A stretch of 15,123 nucleotides of DNA, from NCBI GenBank assembly GCA_937910255.1, contig CALEOQ010000296.1, positions 1-15,123 of the forward strand, in the 5' to 3' direction. The translations under genes and the position numbers were made by a program. Numbering within the stretch: the stretch's first letter is position 1; the number at the start of each line of letters is the position of its first letter. Shown one piece after another: positions 7,141 through 14,648 of this stretch. Below the pieces are notes generated by a model that worked only from the letters and a program-made list of their open reading frames with translations, did not search any database and was not told the origin of the DNA. This DNA comes from an uncultured Caulobacteraceae bacterium (GTDB lineage Bacteria > Pseudomonadota > Alphaproteobacteria > Caulobacterales > Caulobacteraceae).

Positions 7141-9786
7141 CTAGGGCTCGTAGTTGAGGATGGGGCTGAGCCAGCGCTCGGCCTTCTTCAGGTCCCAGCC
7201 CTTGCGCCGGGCATAGTCCTCGACCTGATCCTTCTCGATCCGCCCGACCCCGAAATAGTGCGACTGGGGATGGGCGAAGTAGAGGCCTGAAACCGAGGAC
7301 GGCGGGGTCATGGCGAAGCTCTCGGTGAGTTCGATCCCCGTCTTCTCCGTCGCATCCAGCAGACGGAACAGGGTTTCCTTCTCCGTGTGGTCGGGCTGGG
7401 CCGGATAGCCGGCGGCCGGACGGATGCCCTGGTACTTCTCCGAGATCAGAGCGTCGATGTCGAAGGGCTCGTCGGCGGCGAAGCCCCAGAGTTCGGTGCG
7501 GACCTTGCGATGCATGGCCTCGGCGAAGGCCTCCGCCAGACGGTCGGCCAGGGCGGCGGCCAGGATGGCGTTGTAGTCGTCCTCGGCGGCCTTGAACCGG
7601 GCGGCGATGGCCGCCTCCCCGTGACCGGCGGTGACGGCGAAGCCGCCGATCCAGTCGGGCTTGGTTCCGATGGGCGCGATGAAGTCGGCCAGGGCCACAT
7701 TGGCCTTGTCGCCGCTCTTGGCGATCTGCTGGCGCAGGGTGTGGAACCGGCCGAGCTCGGTCACCCGGGTCTCGTCGGCATAGACCACCACGTCGTCGCC
7801 GTCGGCATTGGCTGGCCAGAAGCCCACCACGCCCTTGGCGGTGAACCACTTCTCCGCGACGATGGTCTTCAGCATGGCCTGGGCGTCGGCATAGAGGTTG
7901 CGGGCGGCCTCGCCGACCACGTCGTCCTCCAGGATCTGCGGGAACCGGCCCACCAGCTGCCAGGAGGCGAAGAAGGGCGTCCAGTCGATATGGGTGGCCA
8001 GATCTTCCAGGTCCCAGGCCTCGAAGCTGCGCAGGCCCGTGAAGCTGGGCTTGGGCGGATCATAGTCGGCCCAGTCGATGGAAAAGGCCTTGGCGCGGGC
8101 CTCAGCCAGGCTGGAACGGGCGCGGTTGGTCAGCCCGCGGGCGTACTGCTCGCGCACCTTGACGTATTCGGCCGCCGTCTCGGCCTGGATCCGGTTGCGC
8201 TCGCTCGGCGACAGCAGGCCCGACACCACGCCGACCGCCCGGCTGGCGTCCAGCACATAGGTGGTGGAGCCGGCCTTGTAGGATGGCGCGATCTTCACCG
8301 CCGTGTGGGTCTTCGACGTCGTCGCCCCGCCGATCAGCAGGGGGATGTCGAAGCCGCGGCGCTCCATCTCGGCGGCGACAAAGACCATCTCGTCCAGGGA
8401 CGGCGTGATCAGGCCCGACAGGCCGATGATATCGACCCCGTGGGCCTTGGCTTCGTCGAGGATGCGATCGGCCGGGACCATGACGCCCAGGTCGATGACC
8501 TCGTAATTGTTACACTGCAGGACCACGCCGACGATATTCTTGCCGATGTCGTGGACGTCGCCCTTCACCGTGGCCATCAGGATCTTGCCGGCCGCCTCCC
8601 GGGGCTTGCCTTCCTTCTCGGCCTCCATGAAGGGCATCAGATAGGCCACTGCCTGCTTCATCACCCGGGCGGACTTCACCACCTGGGGCAGGAACATCTT
8701 CCCTGAGCCGAACAGGTCGCCGACCACGTCCATGCCGGCCATCAGCGGGCCTTCGATGACGTGCAGGGGCCGCTCGGCCTGCTGGCGCGCGGCCTCGGTG
8801 TCTTCCTCGATGAACTCGGTGATGCCCTTGACCAGGGCGTGCTTCAGCCGCTCCTCGACGCTCCCCTCGCGCCAGGCGAGGTCGGGCCCCTTGGCCTCGC
8901 TCTTGCCGCCCTTGTACTTCGGCGCCAGCTCCACCAGCCGCTCGGTGTTGGAGATGTTGGTCCGCTGGGGCCGGTTGAGGATCACATCCTCCACCGCCTC
9001 GCGCAGCTCGGCCGGGATGTCGTCATAGACCGGCAGGTCGCCGGCGTTGACGATGCCCATATCCATGCCCGCCCCTACGGCGTGGTAGAGGAAGACCGAG
9101 TGGATGGCCCGGCGCACCGGCTCGTTGCCGCGGAACGAGAAGGAGACGTTGGAGACCCCGCCTGAGACCCGGGCATAGGGCAGGCTTTCCTTGATCGCCT
9201 TGGTCGCCTCGATGAAATCGACGGCATAGTTGTCGTGCTCCTCGATCCCGGTCGCCACGGCGAAGATATTGGGGTCGAAGATGATGTCCTCCGGCGGGAA
9301 GCCCACCTCGTCCACCAGCTTGCGATAGGCCCGGGTGCAGATCTCGACCTTGCGCTTTGCGGTGTCGGCCTGGCCCTGCTCGTCGAAGGCCATGACCACC
9401 ACGGCCGCGCCGTAGCGCAGGCAGGCCTTGGCCTGCTCCACGAACTTGGCCTCGCCTTCCTTGAGGCTGATGGAATTGACGATGGACTTGCCCTGAACGC
9501 AGCGCAGGCCGGCCTCGATCACCTCCCACTTGGACGAGTCGATCATCACCGGCGCCCGGGCGATGTCGGGTTCGGCGGCCATCAGGTTCAGGAAGGTGAC
9601 CATGGCGGCTTGCGAATCCAGCAGGCCCTCATCCATGTTCACGTCGATGACCGAGGCGCCGGCCTCCACCTGCTGGCGGGCCACCGACAGGGCGGCGTTG
9701 AAGTCGCCCTCGATGATCAGCTTCTTGAACTTGGCCGATCCGGTGACATTGGTCCGCTCGCCGATATTGATGAAGGTAGGACGCAT
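7141..9786 (-). CDS. metH: Methionine synthase, folate/cobalamin/reactivation half
   Basis: This is the C-terminal part of cobalamin-dependent methionine synthase (881 residues), lacking the homocysteine domain encoded by the gene at 10756-11832. The start MRPTFINIGERTNVTGSAKF falls exactly where the pterin domain begins in full-length MetH. Domains in order: 5-methyl-tetrahydrofolate binding (about 1-275; DVNMDEG, FDPNIF), helical cap (about 300-395), B12-binding domain with DVHDIG (410-415, His412 the cobalt ligand) followed by SGL and GGATTS, and a SAM-binding reactivation domain (about 540-881; RPAAGYPAQPDH at 789-800, with Gln where E. coli has Cys). With the homocysteine half it transfers methyl from folate to homocysteine in the cytoplasm. 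It begins 13 nt after the PIN-toxin stop, with no obvious Shine-Dalgarno, suggesting coupled translation. Confidence 0.96.
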   Translation of the reverse strand: MRPTFINIGERTNVTGSAKFKKLIIEGDFNAALSVARQQVEAGASVIDVNMDEGLLDSQAAMVTFLNLMAAEPDIARAPVMIDSSKWEVIEAGLRCVQGKSIVNSISLKEGEAKFVEQAKACLRYGAAVVVMAFDEQGQADTAKRKVEICTRAYRKLVDEVGFPPEDIIFDPNIFAVATGIEEHDNYAVDFIEATKAIKESLPYARVSGGVSNVSFSFRGNEPVRRAIHSVFLYHAVGAGMDMGIVNAGDLPVYDDIPAELREAVEDVILNRPQRTNISNTERLVELAPKYKGGKSEAKGPDLAWREGSVEERLKHALVKGITEFIEEDTEAARQQAERPLHVIEGPLMAGMDVVGDLFGSGKMFLPQVVKSARVMKQAVAYLMPFMEAEKEGKPREAAGKILMATVKGDVHDIGKNIVGVVLQCNNYEVIDLGVMVPADRILDEAKAHGVDIIGLSGLITPSLDEMVFVAAEMERRGFDIPLLIGGATTSKTHTAVKIAPSYKAGSTTYVLDASRAVGVVSGLLSPSERNRIQAETAAEYVKVREQYARGLTNRARSSLAEARAKAFSIDWADYDPPKPSFTGLRSFEAWDLEDLATHIDWTPFFASWQLVGRFPQILEDDVVGEAARNLYADAQAMLKTIVAEKWFTAKGVVGFWPANADGDDVVVYADETRVTELGRFHTLRQQIAKSGDKANVALADFIAPIGTKPDWIGGFAVTAGHGEAAIAARFKAAEDDYNAILAAALADRLAEAFAEAMHRKVRTELWGFAADEPFDIDALISEKYQGIRPAAGYPAQPDHTEKETLFRLLDATEKTGIELTESFAMTPPSSVSGLYFAHPQSHYFGVGRIEKDQVEDYARRKGWDLKKAERWLSPILNYEP

Positions 9787-9799
9787 GAGGCGGAGCCGT

Positions 9800-10249
9800 T
9801 CAGGACTGGAGGGACTTAAGGGCGGCCGTTGTCAGGCCGTCGGGACCGAAGGGGTTGATGATCTGGACGCCGCCAACAGCCTGACCATCTTGCATGTCTT
9901 CCGACAGCAGGGCCTGGACGCCGGCGCGGCCGCAGGCGGCCAGAAGAAGACCATCCCAATAGCCGAAACGACCAGCTCCGGCATAGGCCAGAGCCAGATC
10001 GACGCAGGCCGCGTCATAGGCGAAGGACGGAAAGCTCACGAACACGTTGCGGGCCTGCTGCGCGGCGAGATGAGCCGGCATCTTCAACCGTCGCCGAAGC
10101 GCATTCTGCACCTCGCCCACCACCTGCAGGGCGATTGGCTGGTCTTGCCGGGCCAGGATGGCGATGACCTCGCGTGCGATATCCTGCTTCAACCGATCGC
10201 GATCATCGAGGGCGTAGACGAAGACGTTGGTGTCGGCCGAGACGATCAT
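9800..10249 (-). CDS. PIN-domain protein, VapC-like toxin candidate
   Basis: This 149-residue protein has the PIN nuclease layout. It opens MIVSADTNVFVYALD with Asp6, then Glu46 (VGEVQNAL), Asp99 (GYWDGLLLAAC) and Asp118 (LLSEDMQDG), the acidic set that binds magnesium in VapC-type RNases. The ATG at 10249 was chosen over an in-frame start 16 codons upstream because family members begin right before the first strand, and because this ATG overlaps the previous stop as ATGA. Such proteins usually cleave tRNA or rRNA and are held inactive by an antitoxin encoded just upstream. It sits between the two metH halves, reading the same way. Toxicity is inferred from family membership and gene arrangement. 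Confidence 0.85.
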   Translation of the reverse strand: MIVSADTNVFVYALDDRDRLKQDIAREVIAILARQDQPIALQVVGEVQNALRRRLKMPAHLAAQQARNVFVSFPSFAYDAACVDLALAYAGAGRFGYWDGLLLAACGRAGVQALLSEDMQDGQAVGGVQIINPFGPDGLTTAALKSLQS

Positions 10250-10716
10250 CGCTCGTAGAGATCTTCGCGCGCCCCGTAGGGATGCTCGGAACGCCAACCC
10301 TGGCCCCGGATCGACAGGTAGGATTCCAGGGCGGCGGCGCGCTCCGCTGGCGAGACCCCCGGAGGCGGCTGAATGGGCAGGGGATTTCGCGGGCCGGCCT
10401 CCGCCTCGGCGGCCAGCTCCAGTGAGACAACATCTCCACGCCGCTTGGCGTAAAGTTCTCGCCAGAAGGCCTGGGTGCGGCCGAGGGGGCGCAGGCCCCG
10501 TGTGGGACGGCCATCGCGGCCATCATCCATCTTGCACCAGGTTCCAGCCACGCCATCGACCGCAAGCTGGATCACCTCGCCAGGGTGAAGGGCCAGCACC
10601 CTTTGCGACAGATGGGGGTCCCCCTGAATGTGCTTCGCCCAGATCACGAAGTCCGAAACTGTCGTCAACGCCACGGCATCAACTCCCACTTGAGCGCGAG
10701 ACCAGATATGGGGCAT
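10246..10716 (-). CDS. Hypothetical protein, putative antitoxin partner of the PIN protein
   Basis: No family is recognised. The protein (156 residues from the ATG at 10716) has a beta-rich centre (VLALHPGEVIQLAVDG, then AGTWCKMDDGRDG), an Arg-rich stretch ending RRGDVVSLEL, a Pro-rich linker (LPIQPPPG) and a polar C-terminal tail ending AREDLYER. Its stop overlaps the PIN start by 4 nt, the usual antitoxin-toxin layout, and the tail could wrap the toxin. It is about twice the length of a normal VapB, with no visible helix-turn-helix or ribbon-helix-helix. The start is uncertain: ATGs at 10743 and 10734 and a GTG at 10689 are alternatives, and none has a clear Shine-Dalgarno. A palindrome covers the region upstream. 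Antitoxin function is inferred from position only. Confidence 0.6.
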   Translation of the reverse strand: MPHIWSRAQVGVDAVALTTVSDFVIWAKHIQGDPHLSQRVLALHPGEVIQLAVDGVAGTWCKMDDGRDGRPTRGLRPLGRTQAFWRELYAKRRGDVVSLELAAEAEAGPRNPLPIQPPPGVSPAERAAALESYLSIRGQGWRSEHPYGAREDLYER

Positions 10717-10718
10717 CC

Positions 10719-10740
10719 GGGGGCATGTCAACATACCCCC
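10719..10740 (-). promoter_or_regulatory. Palindrome/hairpin before the PIN module, possible operator or attenuator
   Basis: On the minus strand, GGGGGTATG and CATGCCCCC flank the loop TTGA, giving a 9-bp stem with one G-T pair. It lies between the first metH half and the PIN module. There is no T-tract, so it is not a standard terminator. It contains TTGACA (10731-10726), which stands 17 nt from TATCTG (10708-10703), a possible promoter inside the cluster. A palindrome over a promoter fits autoregulation of a toxin-antitoxin pair. A stable hairpin could instead set transcript levels between metH halves. If this promoter is real, the putative antitoxin would start at the GTG at 10689 on a nearly leaderless message. 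Confidence 0.45.
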
Positions 10741-10755
10741 CATAACCCCAGGGTC

Positions 10756-11832
10756 TCACGCCAGCTCGAACGGTTCCAGCCCGGCCAGGCGCAGGGCGGT
10801 GGCGCGCTCCGGCGGCTGGCGCGGGGTCATGCCGCGGACCTCGTCGGCGACGTGGCGAATGTGGTCAGGCGTCGTGCCGCAGCAGCCGCCGAGGATGTTG
10901 ACCAGGCCGCTGCTCGCCCATTCGTGCAGCTGGTGGCCGGTCTGGTCGGGGCTCTCGTCATACTCGCCCATGGCGTTGGGCAGGCCGGCATTGGGATAGG
11001 CCGAGACCAGCGTGTCAGCGATCCGGGCCAGCTCGGCGATGTGCGGCCGCATCAGGTCGGCGCCCAGCGCACAGTTCAGGCCGATGGCGAAGGGCTTGGC
11101 GTGGCGCACCGAGTTCCAGAAGGCCTCTACGGTCTGGCCCGACAGGGTGCGGCCCGAGCGGTCGGTGATGGTGCCGGAGATCCAGATCGGCAGGGGCTCA
11201 AAGCCCTCGTCTTCCAGGTCGAGGATGGCCTTGATGGCCGCCTTGCAGTTCAGCGTATCGGTGATGGTCTCGATCAGGAACAGGTCCACCCCCCCGTCGT
11301 GCAGGGCGATCATCTGCTGGCGATAGGCGTCATAGACCTGGTCGAAGGTGACGGTGCGCGCGCCCGGATCGTTCACGTCGGATGACATGGACAGCATGCG
11401 GTTCAGCGGCCCGACCGAGCCGGCGACGAAACGCGGCTTGTCCGGCTCGTTCTGCGTCCAGCGGTCGGCCACCTCGCGGGCGATCTTCGCGCCCTGGAAA
11501 TTGATGTCATAGACCGCTTCGCCCGCCTCGTAGTCGGCCTGGGCGATGGTGGTGGCCGAGAAGGTGTTGGTCTCGGAGATATCGGCGCCGGCGGCGTAAT
11601 AGGCCTCGTGCAGCTCGGCGATGATGTCGGGCCGGGTCAGGCAGAGGATGTCGTTATTGCCCTTCATATCGACGGGGTGGTCCTTGAACCGGTCCCCGCG
11701 ATAGTCGGCCTCCGCCAGCTTGCGCTTCTGGATCATCACGCCCCAGGCGCCGTCCAGGATCAGGATACGTTGCTTGGCGGCGGCCTTCAGCGCGGCGATG
11801 CGCGCGGCGCGGCCGGGATGGACGTGGCTCAT
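10756..11832 (-). CDS. metH: Methionine synthase, homocysteine-binding half
   Basis: This 358-residue protein is the N-terminal homocysteine S-methyltransferase domain of cobalamin-dependent MetH as a separate polypeptide. Zinc-binding cysteines are Cys254 (IGLNCALGADLM) and Cys317-Cys318 (ILGGCCGTTPDHI). N-terminal barrel motifs include ILDGAWGVMIQ and ISETNTFSATTIAQADY. It ends LRLAGLEPFELA, exactly at the linker that joins the homocysteine and pterin domains in single-chain MetH. It activates the homocysteine thiol for methylation by methylcobalamin held on the other half. The ATG overlaps the beta-lactamase stop by 4 nt and has AGGAGG seven bases upstream. Alone it could resemble a Bhmt/MmuM-type enzyme, but the matching second half downstream makes split MetH the better reading. 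Confidence 0.95.
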   Translation of the reverse strand: MSHVHPGRAARIAALKAAAKQRILILDGAWGVMIQKRKLAEADYRGDRFKDHPVDMKGNNDILCLTRPDIIAELHEAYYAAGADISETNTFSATTIAQADYEAGEAVYDINFQGAKIAREVADRWTQNEPDKPRFVAGSVGPLNRMLSMSSDVNDPGARTVTFDQVYDAYRQQMIALHDGGVDLFLIETITDTLNCKAAIKAILDLEDEGFEPLPIWISGTITDRSGRTLSGQTVEAFWNSVRHAKPFAIGLNCALGADLMRPHIAELARIADTLVSAYPNAGLPNAMGEYDESPDQTGHQLHEWASSGLVNILGGCCGTTPDHIRHVADEVRGMTPRQPPERATALRLAGLEPFELA

Positions 11833-12698
11833 TGGGCGGCCTCCTGCTGTTTGGCCAGCTCTTGACGGAAGGCGGCCTCGCTCGCGGCGACCACCCTCTC
11901 CAATTCCGTGGGATCGACGAAGGGGTTGGGGGCGCCCTCGCCCATGGCCGCCCGCTTCTTCGCCAGGCCGAACTGTTCGGCGTGCGGCGCCAGGAAGACG
12001 TCGGCGCTCATGGTCTTCAGCCGGGCGAAGGTCTGCTCATAGTCGGCGACGATGCCGGGATACTGCGCCCCCTTGTCCGCCGAGACCAGGCGATTGGCGG
12101 CCACCGAGGTGGAGCAATAGATCATCGCCTGGCGGGCCTGGCCGTCCACGGCCAGGGGGAAGGTCCAGGTGGTGCAGCCCGGTGAATGGCCCGGCGTCAG
12201 ATGGGCGGTCAGCGCCACGCCGCCCAGCTCCACGGTGTCGCCGTCCTGCAGCACGCGGTCCACGGCCACGGGCTTGAAGGCGAAGATTTCGACCTCTTCC
12301 GAGCCAGGATAGGTCCCGCTTTCCAGGGCCCCGCGGTCGCCCGCGCTGGCGGCCAGGGTCGCGCCGGTGGCGGCCTTCAGATCGGCCAGGCCGCCGGTGT
12401 GGTCGAAGTGGGCGTGGGTGTTGAGGATCACCTTCACATCCTTGGGCTCGAACCCAAGTTCGCGGATCGAGGCCAGGATCAGCGGCGCGCTGGTGGGCAT
12501 GGCGCCGTCCACCAGGATGTGCCCCTCCGGCGTGGTGATCAGATAGACCGCGATGGTCTCGGTGCCCACATAGTAGAGGTTATCGGCGATATGCAGCGGC
12601 TCGCCCGGCGCGCTCCAGCCCGTCGGCAACTGGGCCTGGACGCCGCTGGCGATCAGAAGGGCGCCCGCGGCGCCGAGGATTAGGCTTTTCAGGTTCAT
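11829..12698 (-). CDS. Subclass B3 metallo-beta-lactamase, CAU-1-like, secreted
   Basis: This 289-residue exported zinc hydrolase carries the B3 metal set. HAHFDH gives His95, His97, Asp99 and His100, followed by His171 (LTPGHSPGCTTW) and His239 (LAPHAEQFG). YCSTSVAANRL (194-204) corresponds to the B3 substrate loop. Residues 1-22 are a signal peptide (cleavage after VQA), so it acts in the periplasm. From memory, its length and motifs match the CAU-1 enzyme of Caulobacter crescentus, which hydrolyses beta-lactams. The ATG overlaps the metF stop by 4 nt and is preceded by GGAGG, so the start is firm. Its place inside a methionine cluster is odd for a resistance enzyme, and another lactone or thiolactone substrate cannot be excluded. 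Confidence 0.9.
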   Translation of the reverse strand: MNLKSLILGAAGALLIASGVQAQLPTGWSAPGEPLHIADNLYYVGTETIAVYLITTPEGHILVDGAMPTSAPLILASIRELGFEPKDVKVILNTHAHFDHTGGLADLKAATGATLAASAGDRGALESGTYPGSEEVEIFAFKPVAVDRVLQDGDTVELGGVALTAHLTPGHSPGCTTWTFPLAVDGQARQAMIYCSTSVAANRLVSADKGAQYPGIVADYEQTFARLKTMSADVFLAPHAEQFGLAKKRAAMGEGAPNPFVDPTELERVVAASEAAFRQELAKQQEAAQ

Positions 12699-13630
12699 GC
12701 GGCGGCCTCCGTAGGAGCAGGACCTGCCTCTCGCACGCCGAGCACCCGGCAAATGGCGTAGACAAGGTCGGCCCGGTTGAGCGTGTAGAAGTGGAAGTCC
12801 GAGAAGCCTTCCTCGGACAGGCGGGCGCACATTTCAGTGGCCACCGAGGCGGCGACCAGCTTGCGGGTCTCGGGGTCCTGGTCGAGGCCCTCGAACAGGT
12901 TGGACAGCCAGCCCGGGATGGTCACCCCGATCCGCTGAGACATGGTCGACAGGCCCTCGAAGCTGGAGACCGGCATGATCCCCGGCAGGATGGGGATGGT
13001 CACGCCCGCCTTGCGGATCTTGTCGATGAACCGCAGATAGCCATCGATATCGAAGAAAAAGTTGGTGATCGCCCGGGTGGCGCCCGCGTCGATCTTGGCC
13101 TTCAGCACGTCGATGTCGTGGTCCACGGACGGGCTTTCCGGGTGGATCTGCGGATAGAGGCCGACGCTGACATCGAAGGGCGCGATGGCCCGGATGCCGG
13201 CGGTCAGCTCCGTGGCGTTCTGGTAGCCATCGGATCGCGGCGTATAGGCGCCGCCGAGCGACCCGGGGGGATCTCCGCGCAGGGCGACGATATGGCGGAT
13301 GCCGGCGTCCCAATAGTCCTGGATCACCTCGTCCACCTCTGCCCGGCTGGCCTCGACGCAGGTCAGGTGGGCGGCGGGCTTGAGGGTAGTTTCCTTGAGC
13401 ATCCGCACCACCGTGCGATGGGTGCGGTCGCGGGTGGAGCCGCCGGCGCCATAGGTCACCGAGACAAAGGTGGGGTTCAGCGGCTCCAGGCGGCGGATCG
13501 CCTCCCAGAGGCTCGCCTCGCTCTTGGGTCCCTTGGGCGGCGAGAATTCGAAGGACACCGACGGGCGCTGGCCCACGCCGGCGCCAGCGCGGGCCACGGG
13601 ACCCAGGGCGTTGGGAGGGACAAAGGTCAT
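12695..13630 (-). CDS. metF: Methylenetetrahydrofolate reductase
   Basis: This 311-residue cytoplasmic flavoprotein reduces 5,10-methylene-tetrahydrofolate to 5-methyl-tetrahydrofolate, the methyl donor for the MetH halves downstream. Motifs in order: VSFEFSPPKG with the catalytic Glu, VTYGAGGSTRDRTH, HLTCVEASRAEVD, IVALRGDPPG with the flavin-tuning Asp, LYPQIHPES, TNFFFDIDGYLRF and PILPGIMP. The length is close to E. coli MetF (about 296). The start MTFVPPNALG at 13630 was preferred over an upstream in-frame start 41 codons away because that extension overlaps the regulator gene and has no MetF character. This ATG overlaps the regulator stop by 4 nt and follows AAAGGA. Substrate motifs all look intact. 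Confidence 0.96.
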   Translation of the reverse strand: MTFVPPNALGPVARAGAGVGQRPSVSFEFSPPKGPKSEASLWEAIRRLEPLNPTFVSVTYGAGGSTRDRTHRTVVRMLKETTLKPAAHLTCVEASRAEVDEVIQDYWDAGIRHIVALRGDPPGSLGGAYTPRSDGYQNATELTAGIRAIAPFDVSVGLYPQIHPESPSVDHDIDVLKAKIDAGATRAITNFFFDIDGYLRFIDKIRKAGVTIPILPGIMPVSSFEGLSTMSQRIGVTIPGWLSNLFEGLDQDPETRKLVAASVATEMCARLSEEGFSDFHFYTLNRADLVYAICRVLGVREAGPAPTEAAA

Positions 13631-14598
13631 GCGGCGGTCCTTTTGCGGAGCGGCGCGCGCTCGGCGCTCCAGATCTTGATGGTCAGGCCGGCGGCCTGGG
13701 TCGGCGGCAGGGCGCTGGCCTGGATCTGGCCCAGACCGGCGTCTTCCAGCCATCGCTCCATCTCGGCGTCGGAGAAGCCCAGACGGCGATGCTGATGCTC
13801 GTCGCGGAGATGTTCCAGGCCGTGGGGGGCGAAGTCGATGATCAGCAGGCGACCGCCCGCCGCCACGAGGCGTCCGGCCTCGCGCACGGCGACCGCGGGC
13901 TCGTTGAGATAGTGCAGCACCTGATGGACCACCACGAGATCGGCGCTCTCATCAGGCAGGCGGGTGCCAAAGATGTCCCCGTGGCGCAGTTCGCAATGGT
14001 CCAGGCCCGCCTTGCCCACATGGCTGCGGGCGATGTTGAGCATCTGTTGCGACAGGTCGAGGCCCAGCGCCTGCTCGGCCTGAGGCCCCAGCAGGGTCAG
14101 CATCCGGCCCGTGCCCGAGCCCAGGTCCACCAGACGGCGGAAGGGGCCAGGACCTGCAGCCTTGCGGATCGCCGCTTCGACGGCCTCGTCGGCCACATAG
14201 AGGGCGCGGATCTCGTCCCAGCGGGCGGCGTTGCGGGCGAAATAGGCGCCGGCCTCGGTCTCGCGCTCGGCCTGGACGGTGCGCAGCCGCTCGGAGTCCC
14301 GCGCCAGGGTGGGGTCGGCCGGTTCGATGATGTCGAGCACCTCGTCCACAAGCCGGCGGGCCTCTCCAGACGTCACCAGGCGATAGAAGACCCAGGCCCC
14401 ATCGGGAAACCGCTCCACCAGCCTGGCCTCGGCCAGCAGCTTGAGGTGGCGGGAGACCCTGGGCTGGCTCTGGTCCAGCACACGGCAGATCTCCAGCACC
14501 GCCAACTCTTCATGCGCCAGCAGGGCGAGAATGCGCAGGCGGGTGGGCTCTCCCGCCGCGCGCAAGACATCGACAACCTGACTGTTGGAAAGCGCCAT
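13627..14598 (-). CDS. sahR: ArsR-family regulator fused to a SAM-methyltransferase domain, SahR-like
   Basis: This 323-residue protein has an N-terminal winged helix (about 1-80: AAGEPTRLRILALL, then QSQPRVSRHLKLLAEARLVE). The C-terminal class I methyltransferase fold (about 115-310) has SAM motif VDLGSGTG (157-164), acidic Asp181 (LGLDLS), HGDIF (206-210) and LLIIDFAPHG (251-260). The paired cysteines of metal-sensing ArsR proteins are absent. This architecture beside metF/metH matches SahR, described as a proteobacterial repressor of SAM-cycle genes that senses S-adenosylhomocysteine. It is the first gene of the overlapping series, and a 26-bp palindrome sits two bases before its ATG, so it probably represses itself and the met genes. 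Whether the methyltransferase fold still catalyses is unknown. It could alternatively be annotated simply as a methyltransferase. Confidence 0.9.
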   Translation of the reverse strand: MALSNSQVVDVLRAAGEPTRLRILALLAHEELAVLEICRVLDQSQPRVSRHLKLLAEARLVERFPDGAWVFYRLVTSGEARRLVDEVLDIIEPADPTLARDSERLRTVQAERETEAGAYFARNAARWDEIRALYVADEAVEAAIRKAAGPGPFRRLVDLGSGTGRMLTLLGPQAEQALGLDLSQQMLNIARSHVGKAGLDHCELRHGDIFGTRLPDESADLVVVHQVLHYLNEPAVAVREAGRLVAAGGRLLIIDFAPHGLEHLRDEHQHRRLGFSDAEMERWLEDAGLGQIQASALPPTQAAGLTIKIWSAERAPLRKRTAA

Positions 14599-14600
14599 GG

Positions 14601-14634
14601 ATCACATAAAGATATCCTTATGTGATTATGTCAA
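14601..14634 (-). promoter_or_regulatory. SahR-type operator overlapping the met cluster promoter
   Basis: Bases 14601-14626 form a 26-bp palindrome with arms ATCACATAA and TTATGTGAT around a centre containing GATATC. Only one symmetric position breaks it. On the minus strand, TTGACA (14634-14629) is followed after 17 nt by CTTTAT, so the palindrome covers the spacer and the -10 region. Transcription would begin at or within a few bases of the ATG at 14598, giving a leaderless or nearly leaderless regulator message. Binding would block the polymerase directly. The centre resembles the SahR/SAM-cycle operator consensus as remembered for alphaproteobacteria. Confidence 0.8.
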
Positions 14635-14648
14635 GCCTGAGCAGAGGT

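Noticed and set aside
7141..11832. metH broken by insertion, i.e. a pseudogene
   Set aside because: Each half has its own start and stop exactly at a domain border, catalytic residues are intact, and split metH is known in this group, so it is a functional two-subunit enzyme.
14599..14648. SAM-II or SAH riboswitch controlling the met cluster
   Set aside because: Only 50 bases separate the regulator from the next gene, and they are filled by a DNA palindrome and promoter; the predicted transcript has almost no leader.
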